Position numbers and translations under genes: made by a program. Shown here piece by piece: positions 50,779 to 59,615 of a stretch of DNA of 64,000 bases. Below the pieces are notes generated by a model. It saw only the letters and a program-made list of their open reading frames with translations. It had not been told where the DNA came from and made no database searches. Each line of letters opens with the position of its first letter. Position 1 is the stretch's first letter. Source of the DNA: Thermasporomyces sp040195635 (GTDB taxonomy: Bacteria > Actinomycetota > Actinomycetes > Propionibacteriales > Actinopolymorphaceae). The stretch spans positions 186,001 to 250,000 of the forward strand of contig NZ_JBEFTX010000003.1 in the NCBI RefSeq assembly GCF_040195635.1, given 5' to 3'.

Positions 50779-52737
50779 CTACGCAAGCTCCGCGTCTCCG
50801 CGGGGACCCCGGTCGGCGCCGAGCCGCTCCGTCAACCCGTCGAGCTCGGCCCACAGCGTCGCCGGGAGCCGGTCGCCGAACTTCTCGAACCACTCGGTGA
50901 TCTGCGGCAGCTCCGCCCGCCACTCCTCGCCGTCCACGCGGAGCAGCGCCTCGATCGCGTCGGCGTCGAGGTCGAGCCCGTCGACATCGAGCGCATCTGG
51001 CGCCGGCACCCAGCCGACCGGTGTCTCGGCGGCCTCCGCTCGGCCCTCGATACGTTCGATGACCCATTTCAGGACGCGGCTGTTCTCGCCGAAGCCCGGC
51101 CACAGGAACGATCCGTCGGCATCCCGGCGGAACCAGTTCACGTAGAAGATCTTCGGCAGCTTGTCCGCATCGTGCTGCTTGCCGACGTCGATCCAGTGCT
51201 GGAAGTAGTCGCCGCCGTTGTAACCCATGAACGGCAGCATCGCCATCGGATCGCGGCGTACGACGCCGACCTGACCCTCCGCGGCAGCCGTCGTTTCCGA
51301 CGACAGCGTGGCGCCCATGAAGACTCCGTGCGTCCAGTCGCGGGACTGCGTGACGAGCGGGATCGTCGTCGCGCGCCGGCCGCCGAAGATGATGGCGGAC
51401 AGGGGTACGCCGCGCGGATCGTCGTACTCATCCGCGAGGATCGGGCACTGCTTGATCGGCGTGCAGAAACGGCTGTTGGGATGGCTGGACGGCTCCGGCT
51501 TCCGCGCGGCCTCCGACCCTTGCTCCCGATTCCGCGTTGACCGCTGGCCTTCGTCACCGTCGGAGCCCTGTGGCGGCCAGGGCCGGCCCTTCCAGTCGGT
51601 CAGGTGGGCGGGTGGCTCCTCGGAGTATCCCTCCCACCAGACGTCGCCGTCGCCGGTGAGGGCCACGTTGGTGAAGAGGGAGTTGCCGCGTTCGATCGTC
51701 CGCATGGCATGGGGATTGGTCTTCCAGCCCGTACCAGGCGCGACGCCGAAGAAGCCGAACTCGGGGTTCTGGGCGTACAACCGGCCGTCGTCACCGAACC
51801 GCATCCAGGCGATGTCGTCGCCGAGGGTCTCGACCTTCCAGCCCGGGACGGTGGGTTCGAGCATGGCGAGGTTCGTCTTGCCGCAGGCGCTGGGGAATGC
51901 GGCGGCGACGTAGTGGACGCGCCCTTCCGGCGAGGTCAGCTTGAGGATGAGCATGTGCTCGGCGAGCCAGCCCTCGTCGCGCGCGATGGCGCTCGCGATC
52001 CGTAGCGAGTAGCACTTCTTGCCGAGCAGGGAGTTGCCGCCGTAGCCGGATCCGTACGACCAGATCTCCCGGGTTTCAGGGAAGTGCGAGATGTACTTGG
52101 TCTCGTTGCACGGCCACGGGACGTCTTCTTCGCCGGGCTCGAGGGGCGCTCCGACCGAGTGGAGGCAGGGGACGAAGGCCTGCTCGGAGTCCTCGTCGAG
52201 CCTGTCAAGGACAGCTTGCCCCATGCGGGTCATGATCCGCATCGAGGCGACGACATAGGCGGAGTCGGTGATCTCGATGCCGAACAAGGGGTTCTCGGCG
52301 TCGAGCGAGCCCATACAGAACGGGATGACGTACATCGTCCGGCCGCGCATGGAGCCGCGGAAGAGGTCGGTCATCGTGCGTTTCATCTCCGCCGGGTCCA
52401 TCCAGTTGTTGGTCGGACCGGCGTCGGCTTCGTTGTCGGAGCAGATGAAGGTGCGCTTCTCGACTCGGGCCACGTCGCTGGGGTCCGTACGCGCCCAGAA
52501 CGAGTTCGGCTTCTTGTCGGGATTGAGGCGTACGAGCGTTCCTGCGTCGACCAACTGGTCGGTGAGCAGGGTCCATTCCTCGTCCGAGCCGTCACACCAG
52601 TACACCCGGTCGGGTTGGCACACAGCCGCGACCTGTTGGACCCAGGTGCGCAGTCGGGCATGTCGGGTAGGGACCGTCCCAGGGCTTTCGCCGCGTGGGC
52701 TGATCACATGGCCGCTCGGTGTGGTGGTTGTGGACAT
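50779..52737 (-). CDS. pckG: Phosphoenolpyruvate carboxykinase (GTP)
   Basis: 652 aa. The P-loop-like kinase-1a motif is AAAFPSACGKTNLAML; FVPCLHSVG and EIWSYGSGYGGNSLLGKKCY are conserved GTP-PEPCK segments, and the catalytic Cys lies in the P-loop. It converts oxaloacetate and GTP to PEP, CO2 and GDP, the first committed step of gluconeogenesis. An approximately 25-residue low-complexity insertion (rich in Glu, Arg, Gly, Ser) sits between PPQGS and HPNSRFCTP, which makes this protein longer than the usual ~610. ATG at 52737. Confidence 0.97.
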   Translation of the reverse strand: MSTTTTPSGHVISPRGESPGTVPTRHARLRTWVQQVAAVCQPDRVYWCDGSDEEWTLLTDQLVDAGTLVRLNPDKKPNSFWARTDPSDVARVEKRTFICSDNEADAGPTNNWMDPAEMKRTMTDLFRGSMRGRTMYVIPFCMGSLDAENPLFGIEITDSAYVVASMRIMTRMGQAVLDRLDEDSEQAFVPCLHSVGAPLEPGEEDVPWPCNETKYISHFPETREIWSYGSGYGGNSLLGKKCYSLRIASAIARDEGWLAEHMLILKLTSPEGRVHYVAAAFPSACGKTNLAMLEPTVPGWKVETLGDDIAWMRFGDDGRLYAQNPEFGFFGVAPGTGWKTNPHAMRTIERGNSLFTNVALTGDGDVWWEGYSEEPPAHLTDWKGRPWPPQGSDGDEGQRSTRNREQGSEAARKPEPSSHPNSRFCTPIKQCPILADEYDDPRGVPLSAIIFGGRRATTIPLVTQSRDWTHGVFMGATLSSETTAAAEGQVGVVRRDPMAMLPFMGYNGGDYFQHWIDVGKQHDADKLPKIFYVNWFRRDADGSFLWPGFGENSRVLKWVIERIEGRAEAAETPVGWVPAPDALDVDGLDLDADAIEALLRVDGEEWRAELPQITEWFEKFGDRLPATLWAELDGLTERLGADRGPRGDAELA

Positions 52738-52957
52738 GCAGTAACGCTAGGTGGGCATGGCTCCATCGCGGGGTCCGTGCATGACGGTACGACGAAATGG
52801 GAAAGCCCTGTCCGACCAATTCTTACGAATTGTCTGAAACTTCTTGCGGGATTCTGCCGAGCACTGTCGAGATCATGCACAAGGCGGCCTGTCCGGTCCG
52901 GACCAGCCCATACCTAAGACCGGCCTGCGCCGAATTGAGTCGTTACTGCATGACCCC
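52738..52957. other. Promoter region of pckG and downstream of the LLM gene
   Basis: 220 bp with no credible ORF. It is moderately AT-rich for this genome. It should contain the pckG promoter on the minus strand; no clear operator palindrome is visible. Confidence 0.4.
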
Positions 52958-53836
52958 TCAGCGCCCGGCGAGTTTTCCTACGACCGGTGCCAGCTGGTCC
53001 ATGAACGTCGCGTTCACCGAGATGTAGGAGATGCCGAGTGCTTCACGGCGCCGGAGCAGCGTGTCGACCATGTCGTCTGTCGAACCGCGGAGGAGTGCGA
53101 TCGAGCCCTTCTCCGCCAGTTCGCGCGGATCGGTGCCGCCCAGCATCGGGCGCATCCAGTCGGGCAGGTCGTCGCCCACCGCGGCGATGTTCATGCTGAG
53201 CTCCAGGCGCGGGAACCGGTCGCCGGCGATGTCGCGGAGCTCGCCGACCTTCGCCGCCAGGTCGTACTCCGTTCCCTCCAGGCCGACGCCGACACCGATG
53301 ATGTCGGCCTCCTCGGCCGCGAGCCGGAGCAGCCGCCGCCCCTGACCAGCCACGAGAATCGGCGGTCGGGGCTGCTGGACCGGTCGGAGCTGGCCGGGAC
53401 CTCTGCTCGTGCTGGCCGCCGCCGTGCGCAAGGTCTCCTTGACGGTACGGATGGTGTCGGCGAGATGGGTGACCCGCTCGCTAGGCGTACCCCACCGGAT
53501 TCCCAGACGTTCGGCTTCGGTTTCGGCGCCGGGGCGGCCGGCGCCGAGGCCGAGCTCGAACCGGCCGTTCGTCAGCATGTCGATGGTCATCGTGTTCAGG
53601 GCGGTTGCGGTGGGGGCGTGGAGCGGTGTGTTGAGGACGAACGTGCCGAACCGCAGGGTGTCCGTCGCGGCTGCTGCGGCGGCGATCGCGGGGAACGGCG
53701 AGAACGTCCGGAGCGTGTCGGGAGTGAGCAGCGTGTCGTAGCCCAGGTCCTCGGCCCGGCGCGCCATGGTCGTCCAGTCGTGGGCGGACGGCGCGAGTGC
53801 GGACACGATGCCGAAGCGGAACGGTCGTACGATCAT
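52958..53836 (-). CDS. LLM-class F420-dependent oxidoreductase
   Basis: 292 aa from ATG at 53836 after AAGGAG. The luciferase-like TIM barrel is clear: FRFGIVSALAPSAHDWTTMA, RAEDLGYDTLLTPDTLRTFS, TNGRFELGLGAGRPGAETEA. TIRTVKETL and the C-terminal STDDMVDTLLRRREALGISY fit the F420-binding subgroup frequent in actinobacteria. The substrate is unknown. The frame stays open to 53956, but the extra N-terminus lacks conserved features. Confidence 0.9.
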   Translation of the reverse strand: MIVRPFRFGIVSALAPSAHDWTTMARRAEDLGYDTLLTPDTLRTFSPFPAIAAAAAATDTLRFGTFVLNTPLHAPTATALNTMTIDMLTNGRFELGLGAGRPGAETEAERLGIRWGTPSERVTHLADTIRTVKETLRTAAASTSRGPGQLRPVQQPRPPILVAGQGRRLLRLAAEEADIIGVGVGLEGTEYDLAAKVGELRDIAGDRFPRLELSMNIAAVGDDLPDWMRPMLGGTDPRELAEKGSIALLRGSTDDMVDTLLRRREALGISYISVNATFMDQLAPVVGKLAGR

Positions 53837-54060
53837 CAGAAGCTCCTTGCTCACCGGATGCGAACTCGAGGTCCCAGAATCGCCGCCAGCTGGCGGTGAC
53901 GGCGTCCACTGGTGAGCGTGATCTCCACTGCCGCCCGAGACGTAGCTCGAGGGCACCGCGTACGCGCTGGAACGTACATGCTGCCTCGCGGCGCGCAGGT
54001 CGCCGGTGCTCTCCCGCGGCCCGCGGGCCGGGTGGTTGTCGGCGGTCCACCACCCGTCCG

Positions 54061-54160
54061 GTGATCATGATCGTGATCATGAAGGTTCTGAGGCGCTATT
54101 TCCCCGTTGCGCTTCATGATCCCGACTCGCTTCATGATCCCGACTCGCTTCATGATCATG
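54061..54160 (+). repeat. Palindromic element, copy A
   Basis: The 22 bp at 54061-54082 recur exactly at 63245-63266 and, inverted, at 54644-54665. After it come GGTTCTGAGGCGCTAT and a run of 18-bp units (GCTTCATGATCCCGACTC at 54111 and 54129, partial at 54147). Terminal motifs are TGATCATGA and TCATGATCA, so the element can fold on itself. Confidence 0.85.
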
Positions 54161-54179
54161 GAGAGGTTGCCGTTGCCGT

Positions 54180-54530
54180 TGCCGTGTCGCCGGGCCCCGC
54201 CAGGGCCGGGGTGTGCGACGCGCCGGGCTTGAGGTGCGGGGGGTTGCCAGGCTTGAGGTGCGGGAGCAGCCGGGCTTGCGAGGGCCGCGGGGCTTGAGGT
54301 GCCGGCGGTTGCCAGGCTTGAGGCGCGGAGCAGCCGGGCTTGCGGCGGCTGCCGGGCTTGAGGTGCCGGGGGTTGCCAGGCTTGAGGCGGGGGGCTGCCA
54401 GGCCCGCGAGTCTGCCGGGCGTGCGAGGGCTGCGGGGCTTGAGGTACGGAGGGCTGCCGGGCTTGTGAGGGCGGCCAGGCTTGAGGTGCTGAGGTGCTGA
54501 GGTGCTGGGGTGCCGGGGTCCGGGTCAAGC
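54180..54530. repeat. GC-rich low-complexity tract with degenerate GGCTTGAGGTGC units
   Basis: Imperfect units of GGGCTTGAGGTGC and TTGCCAGGCTTGAGG recur at irregular spacing over about 350 bp. The minus strand would read as Pro/Ala/Gln-rich peptide with no start or partner gene. It is intergenic and flanked by palindromic elements A and B. Confidence 0.75.
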
Positions 54531-54584
54531 CGCTGGACCTGCCGAGCTGCCCGGAACTCCTGCGACAAGTGGGGGTTCGGGCCG

Positions 54585-54665
54585 GTGATCATGAAGGCGT
54601 TCCGAACCGTGAAGCCTTACGGGGGCATAGACGCCCAACGGTTTCATGATCACGATCATGATCAC
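54585..54665 (-). repeat. Palindromic element, copy B (inverted), supplies a stop codon
   Basis: Read on the minus strand it starts with the identical 22-bp core (54665-54644) and ends in TCATGATCA-type sequence at 54590-54585. The core's TGA at 54664-54662 is the stop codon of the FAD-linked oxidase gene, so the element reaches into that gene's last codon. Confidence 0.85.
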
Positions 54666-56314
54666 GGGGAGGGTGGGATCAGGACGCCGGGGTTGAGGAT
54701 TCCGTGCGGGTCGAGCGTCGCCTTGAGACCCGCAAGGACGACGACACCGACGCGCCCGACCTCTGCGGTGAGATAGGGCGCATGCGTACGACCGATCGCG
54801 TGGTGGTGGCTGATCGTGCCGCCGGATGCCGAGATCGCTTCACTGGCAGCGGTCTTGGCCGCATCCCACTGGTCGAGCGCCACACCCGCGTCGGGAAGCT
54901 GCCGCGCCAGCACGGTGAAGTACAACGACGCGCCGGTGGGATAGACATGTGACACGTGCGCCATCACGATCGGCGGCGTACCAAGACCGGTGAGGCTTTC
55001 CCGCAGCGCATCGGTCACCGCGCGGTAGAGGCGCGGAAGCCCTGCCCAGCTCGTCGCCGTCTCCACCGTCTCGACCAGGACCCCCGCGTCCATCAGCGCG
55101 TCACGCAGGCGTGGACCGTCGAACCTGTGGTGCCGCCACGACTCACCGGCCCGGGCACCGAGCGAGGACGCCTCAGCCTTGCGGAGTACGGGAAGGATCA
55201 CCCGGCGCCGGTGCTGCACCGAGTCGTGGTCCCCTTCCCAGCCGAGTACGCAGAACGCCGGGCGGCGGACCCCCCGCACCCGGGACACGAACCCCGCCAC
55301 TCGTCCCGCTGAACCCTGCGACGCCAGGGCGGTCTCGGTTTCGTCCTCGTCGGACAGGCGTACGACATCGGGGACTTCGCCGTCCTGCACCATCGTCCGG
55401 ATCGCTTCGAGGCCACGGTCGAACGCAGGGAACGCCCAGATCTCGTACCGCCGCTCGGTGGGCGCGGGCCGTACCCGCAACGTCAGCTCGGTCAGGACGC
55501 CCAGGGTGCCTTCGGACCCGGTGAAGAGCGCGCGAAGGTCCGGCCCGGCCGCGTTCGGCGTGCCCGTGCCGAGCCTGAGCGAACCGACCGGTGTCGCCAC
55601 CCGCAGCCCCACCACCAGTGCGTCGATCCGTCCGTACCCCGTCGACGCCTGCCCGGCGGACCGGGTGGCGACGAAACCGCCGACCGTGCCGCGCGGGAAG
55701 CTCTGGGGGACGTGGCCGAGGGTGAGTCCGTGCTCGCCGAGCAGCTCCTCTGCGCGTGGACCGCTCACTCCGGGCTGGAACGTCGCCGTCAGCGACACGT
55801 CGTCGAGCGCGAGCAACTGGTCCATCCGGGACAGGTCGAGCGTGACGACCGCCCGGTGCCCACCGCGCTCGGGTTCGACCCCGCCGACGACGCTGGTGCC
55901 GCCGCCATAGGGGACGACGGCGACGTCGAGCTCGCCCGCCCTGTCGAGGACCGCGGCAACCTCCTCGTGCCCGCCCGGGCGGATCACCGCGTCGGGAAGC
56001 GTGACCTGATGACCAGACCGCCGCCGCAGCAGATCGGAGTACGACTGGCCGCCGGCATGGGCGAGCCGTGCCTCCTTGTCGCCCAGGACGTACGCCGGTC
56101 CCACAATTCCCGCGAACGCATCAGCCGCGTCGGCAGGCAATGCCGACTCCGCCACCGCAATGACCGAGACCGGCACCGGCGGCGTCGGGGTCAGCTCGCC
56201 GAGCCGCTCGCGGAGCCAGACTAGGTTCCGGCTCGACGGTACGACATCATCGTCTGGTTCGGACCACCGTGCGAACGGGCGCGGCCCGAGTCCCGCACGC
56301 GCAAGCTCGTCCAT
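54662..56314 (-). CDS. FAD-linked oxidase (alkyl-DHAP-synthase-like)
   Basis: 550 aa. The vanillyl-alcohol-oxidase-type FAD-binding domain has PYGGGTSVVGGVEPE and GTVGGFVATRSAGQASTGYG; the C-terminal half has SHHHAIGRTHAPYL, typical of alkyl-dihydroxyacetonephosphate synthase relatives, and LKATLDPHGILNPGVL near the end. It probably oxidises or rearranges a lipid-like or hydroxy-acid substrate; true AGPS activity is not assured. The stop codon lies inside palindromic element B. Divergent from the TRAP transporter operon, 16 bp apart. Confidence 0.9.
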   Translation of the reverse strand: MDELARAGLGPRPFARWSEPDDDVVPSSRNLVWLRERLGELTPTPPVPVSVIAVAESALPADAADAFAGIVGPAYVLGDKEARLAHAGGQSYSDLLRRRSGHQVTLPDAVIRPGGHEEVAAVLDRAGELDVAVVPYGGGTSVVGGVEPERGGHRAVVTLDLSRMDQLLALDDVSLTATFQPGVSGPRAEELLGEHGLTLGHVPQSFPRGTVGGFVATRSAGQASTGYGRIDALVVGLRVATPVGSLRLGTGTPNAAGPDLRALFTGSEGTLGVLTELTLRVRPAPTERRYEIWAFPAFDRGLEAIRTMVQDGEVPDVVRLSDEDETETALASQGSAGRVAGFVSRVRGVRRPAFCVLGWEGDHDSVQHRRRVILPVLRKAEASSLGARAGESWRHHRFDGPRLRDALMDAGVLVETVETATSWAGLPRLYRAVTDALRESLTGLGTPPIVMAHVSHVYPTGASLYFTVLARQLPDAGVALDQWDAAKTAASEAISASGGTISHHHAIGRTHAPYLTAEVGRVGVVVLAGLKATLDPHGILNPGVLIPPSP

Positions 56315-56330
56315 GGGGAGAGCGTGACAT

Positions 56331-58427
56331 ATGGCACACGATGATCACCCGGGTAGCGCGAAGGTCAGTGCAACTTCCTCCGAAGGTGATCAGGCTGGGT
56401 CCGATGCCGGGCAGATTCTCGCCGAGCATGACGAGGAACGCCCCGGCCGCCAGCTCTCCGGCCCGGTCGCGATCGCCATCACGGCACTGTGTGCGCTGGT
56501 CAGTGTCTTCGTCCTCTGGACGGTGTTTCTCCCACTGGCGAAGGGGACGCAGTACTACCTGACGATCTTCCTCGCGGTCGTACTGCCACTGACGTTCCTG
56601 TGCTACCGGTCCGGCTTCCGCCTGAGCGTGGGCCGCCTCAACCGCCGGAGCGAAGTCCCCGCCGCGTCCGGTGACCGCGACAACCCGGCTGCTCTCGACT
56701 GGGTGCTCGCCGTCCTCTCCCTGCTGGTGGCGTTGTACCCGCTTCTTGCGTACGACAGTTTTCTCGAACGCCGGCAGATCCCCACCACGCTCGATCTCGT
56801 CGCGGGTCTTGTCCTCCTGGTGCTCATCCTGGAGGCGACCCGGCGTACGACCGGGTGGTGGCTGCCCGCGATCTGTCTCGGTTTCTTCGCGTACGCCTAC
56901 TACGGCGCCTACCTGCCGATCGACTGGTCGCTGGCCCATGTCGGCTTCAACATCGACGAGATCGTGCCGCAGCTGTTCATGGGCACGAGCGGGTTCTACG
57001 GCACACCGCTGTCCGTCGCCGCCACGTACATCGTGCTGTTCACGATCTACGGCGCGGTCCTCGACATGTCGGGGGCGGGGAGGTTCTTCATCGACCTGTC
57101 GTTCGCGGCGTTCTCCGGGCGGCGCGGAAAAGGGGGGTCGGGTACGGCACCCGGCCGCACGGTCACCCTCGCGGGTTTCCTGCTCGGCACGGTCTCCGGA
57201 TCGGGTACGGCGACCGCGGTCAGTCTCGGCACGGTGTCGTGGCCGATCCTGCGCCGCGCCGGGTACCCGAGAGAACAGGGCGGCGGCATCCTGGCGGCGG
57301 CCGGCATCGGCGCGATCCTCTCACCGCCCACGCTGGGCGCGGCGGCGTTCATCATCGCCGAACTGCTGCGGACGAGCTATCTCACCGTGCTCATCTACGC
57401 GATCATCCCGACGATCCTCTACTACGTCGGCATCATTCTCGCGATCGAGATCGACGCGCGGAAGCACGACGCGAAAGCCGTCGAGATCTCCACCGCCTCA
57501 CCGTGGCGGCTGCTGGGGCGGTTCGGCTACCACTTCCTGTCGCTGTTTCTCATCGTGGCGTTCATGGCGGCGGACATCCCGCCGTTCAAGGCCGTGGTGT
57601 ACGCGACGATCCTGCAGTTCGGGTTCTCGTTCCTCGACCGTACGCATGCGATGACGCCGCGCCGGCTCCTCGAGGCGCTCGCGACCGGCACCCGCAGCGT
57701 GCTCCCCGTCACCGCGGTGTGCGCGGCAGCCGGGGTCATCGTCGCCGTCGTCACCCTCACCGGCCTCGGCCTCAACCTCGCGGCGATCATCGTCGACGGC
57801 GCGCAGGTCGTCGGCGACCATCCGACGCTGGTCCTGCTTCTCACGGCCCTGTTCGCCGCCGTGGCGGTCGCCGTGATCGGTCTCGCCGTCCCGGTCACCG
57901 CGTCGTTCATCATCGCGTCCGTCATCATCACGCCGGCGCTGCTGGAGTTGGGTGTGACGCGGCCCGAGGCGTACATGTTCGTCTTCTACTACGCGGTTCT
58001 CTCCGAGGTGAGCCCACCGACGGCACTGGCGGCAGTGGCGTCGGCCGCGATCACCGGCGGGAACCCGGTGCGTACGATGTGGGCGAGTTGGAAGTACGCA
58101 CTACCGGCGTTCCTTGTGCCGTTCGCGTTCGTCCTCAGCGACAACGGGTCGAACCTGTTGTCCCAGGGCCCGTTGCTCGGCGTGGTCTGGGCCACGCTCG
58201 TGTCGGTACTGGCCGTCGCGGCCCTCGCGGCGGCGACGGGCGGTTGGATCGTCGGACCGGCGCGTGCGTACGAACGGATTCTTGCGTTCGGCGCCGCGCT
58301 CCTGCTTCTGTATCTCGAACCGCTCACCATCGGCGTCGGTGGCGCGCTTCTCGGTGTCGCCGTCGCCGTCCACCTCATCCGCCGGCGGCTGGCGTCGCCG
58401 GTGCCTGATCCGCAAGGGGGCATGTGA
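56331..58427 (+). CDS. TRAP transporter, fused permease (DctQM-type)
   Basis: 698 aa with about 17 hydrophobic segments. The TAXI-type fused large/small permease is recognisable from GGILAAAGIGAILSPPTLGA, PVTASFIIASVIITPALLEL and the FGTSG-like SGFYGTPLSVAATYIV segment. It imports a carboxylate or related compound with the binding protein encoded next, driven by an ion gradient. The divergent oxidase and this start are 16 bp apart. Its stop overlaps the binding-protein gene. Confidence 0.93.
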   Translation: MAHDDHPGSAKVSATSSEGDQAGSDAGQILAEHDEERPGRQLSGPVAIAITALCALVSVFVLWTVFLPLAKGTQYYLTIFLAVVLPLTFLCYRSGFRLSVGRLNRRSEVPAASGDRDNPAALDWVLAVLSLLVALYPLLAYDSFLERRQIPTTLDLVAGLVLLVLILEATRRTTGWWLPAICLGFFAYAYYGAYLPIDWSLAHVGFNIDEIVPQLFMGTSGFYGTPLSVAATYIVLFTIYGAVLDMSGAGRFFIDLSFAAFSGRRGKGGSGTAPGRTVTLAGFLLGTVSGSGTATAVSLGTVSWPILRRAGYPREQGGGILAAAGIGAILSPPTLGAAAFIIAELLRTSYLTVLIYAIIPTILYYVGIILAIEIDARKHDAKAVEISTASPWRLLGRFGYHFLSLFLIVAFMAADIPPFKAVVYATILQFGFSFLDRTHAMTPRRLLEALATGTRSVLPVTAVCAAAGVIVAVVTLTGLGLNLAAIIVDGAQVVGDHPTLVLLLTALFAAVAVAVIGLAVPVTASFIIASVIITPALLELGVTRPEAYMFVFYYAVLSEVSPPTALAAVASAAITGGNPVRTMWASWKYALPAFLVPFAFVLSDNGSNLLSQGPLLGVVWATLVSVLAVAALAAATGGWIVGPARAYERILAFGAALLLLYLEPLTIGVGGALLGVAVAVHLIRRRLASPVPDPQGGM

Positions 58428-59485
58428 TGACCAAGGGCGCACAACGGCGCTCACCCAGCCGAGACCGACGACCGCACCACCGTCGTACGCTGCTACTTCG
58501 GCTCGGAGTCGCCGCGCTCGCGGGCGCGTTGGCGTTCAGCGGCTGTGGCGGCAAGCGCACCGACACCGAGACCGGTGGCGGCGGTGCCGGCGAGAGCGGT
58601 TCGACCGGCGGGCGTCTCACCATCGCGACCGGCAACACGACCGGCGTCTACTACCAGCTCGGTGGCGGTCTGGCCCGGTTGATCGACCAGAACCTCGAGG
58701 GTTACAAGGCGACCGCGAGCGAGACCGGTGCGTCGGTGCAGAACATCCAGGGTGTCGTGGCCGGCACCTACGACGTCGCGTTCTCCCTCTCCGACACGGC
58801 GCAGGACGCGGTCGAGGGCACGGGCTCCTTCAGCGAGCCGCAGCCGGTGGAGGCGCTGGCCCGCCTCTACCCCAACTACACGCACGTGCTGGTACGCACC
58901 GACGCGGGCATCGACTCGATCGCCGACATGAAGGGCAAGCGGGTGTCGACCGGCTCGCCGAAGTCCGGCACCGAGGTCATCGCCCACCGGCTGCTCGAGG
59001 ATGCCGGTCTCGACCCGGCGAGCGACATCAAGGCGCAGCGCCTCGGTCTGCCGGAGACGCAGGACGGCATGAAGGACGGCGCGATCGACGCGATGTTCTG
59101 GTCCGGCGGGCTGCCGACCAGCGGTATCACCGACCTCACGACGTCGCTGGGCGACAAGGTCGAGCTCCTCGACCTCTCCTCCTCGCTCGCTGGCCTGCAG
59201 GAGGAGTACGGATCGATCTACGAGGCGGGGTCCATCCCGGCCGACACCTACGGTCAGGCCGCCGACGTGCCGACCATCGTCGTTCCCAACGTGCTCGTCG
59301 TGAAGAAGGGCTTCGACGCCGAGCTGGCCGGCAAGCTGGTGAAGCTGATCTTCGACGAGCGGGCGGCGTTGGAGAAGGTCAACCCGGCCGCCGCCGACAT
59401 CACGCTGGAGCTGGCGCGCAAGACCGACCCGATTCCGCTGAACGAAGGAGCCTCGAAGGCACTCGACGACCTCGGAGCGAAGTAG
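58427..59485 (+). CDS. TRAP transporter TAXI-family solute-binding lipoprotein
   Basis: 352 aa from ATG at 58427 (GTG at 58424 also fits). A signal peptide with lipobox (FSGCG) precedes the TAXI domain: LTIATGNTTGVYYQLGGGLA, ADMKGKRVSTGSPKSGTEVI and AIDAMFWSGGLPTSGITDL. It captures the substrate for the fused permease. Translation is coupled by the TGATG overlap. A 64-bp hairpin-forming repeat follows. Confidence 0.94.
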   Translation: MTKGAQRRSPSRDRRPHHRRTLLLRLGVAALAGALAFSGCGGKRTDTETGGGGAGESGSTGGRLTIATGNTTGVYYQLGGGLARLIDQNLEGYKATASETGASVQNIQGVVAGTYDVAFSLSDTAQDAVEGTGSFSEPQPVEALARLYPNYTHVLVRTDAGIDSIADMKGKRVSTGSPKSGTEVIAHRLLEDAGLDPASDIKAQRLGLPETQDGMKDGAIDAMFWSGGLPTSGITDLTTSLGDKVELLDLSSSLAGLQEEYGSIYEAGSIPADTYGQAADVPTIVVPNVLVVKKGFDAELAGKLVKLIFDERAALEKVNPAAADITLELARKTDPIPLNEGASKALDDLGAK

Positions 59486-59534
59486 GCCGCGGTCCTCGGG
59501 GTAGGACGGCGTCGAGCGGCAGCCGTCTTGTGGT

Positions 59535-59598
59535 TGATCAACGGTCCCGCATGCGGACCCGGCGAGCGCTCGCCGGCCCGGATCGGGACCGTTGATCA
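59535..59598. terminator. 64-bp perfect cruciform after the TRAP-TAXI genes
   Basis: TGATCAACGGTCCCG (59535-59549) pairs with CGGGACCGTTGATCA (59584-59598). Inside it CCGGCGAGCGCTCGCCGG (59559-59576) is a further 18-bp palindrome. No U-tract. It lies between the TAXI gene and the Rieske gene, and may terminate the former. Confidence 0.8.
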
Positions 59599-59615
59599 CT
59601 TCTGGGTGAGGGCGA

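Larger units (their letters stand above)
53837..54660. other. 825-bp gene-free region with repeats
   Basis: No convincing gene. It contains palindromic element A (54061-54160), a GC-rich low-complexity tract (about 54180-54530) and element B (54585-54665). Both strands have long open frames there, but the products are Pro/Ala- or Arg-rich repeats, as expected from simple sequence. Confidence 0.7.

Noticed and set aside
54077..54592. Pro/Ala/Gln-rich minus-strand open frame
   Set aside because: It translates the GC-rich simple repeats between palindromic elements, with no start signal and no conserved residues.
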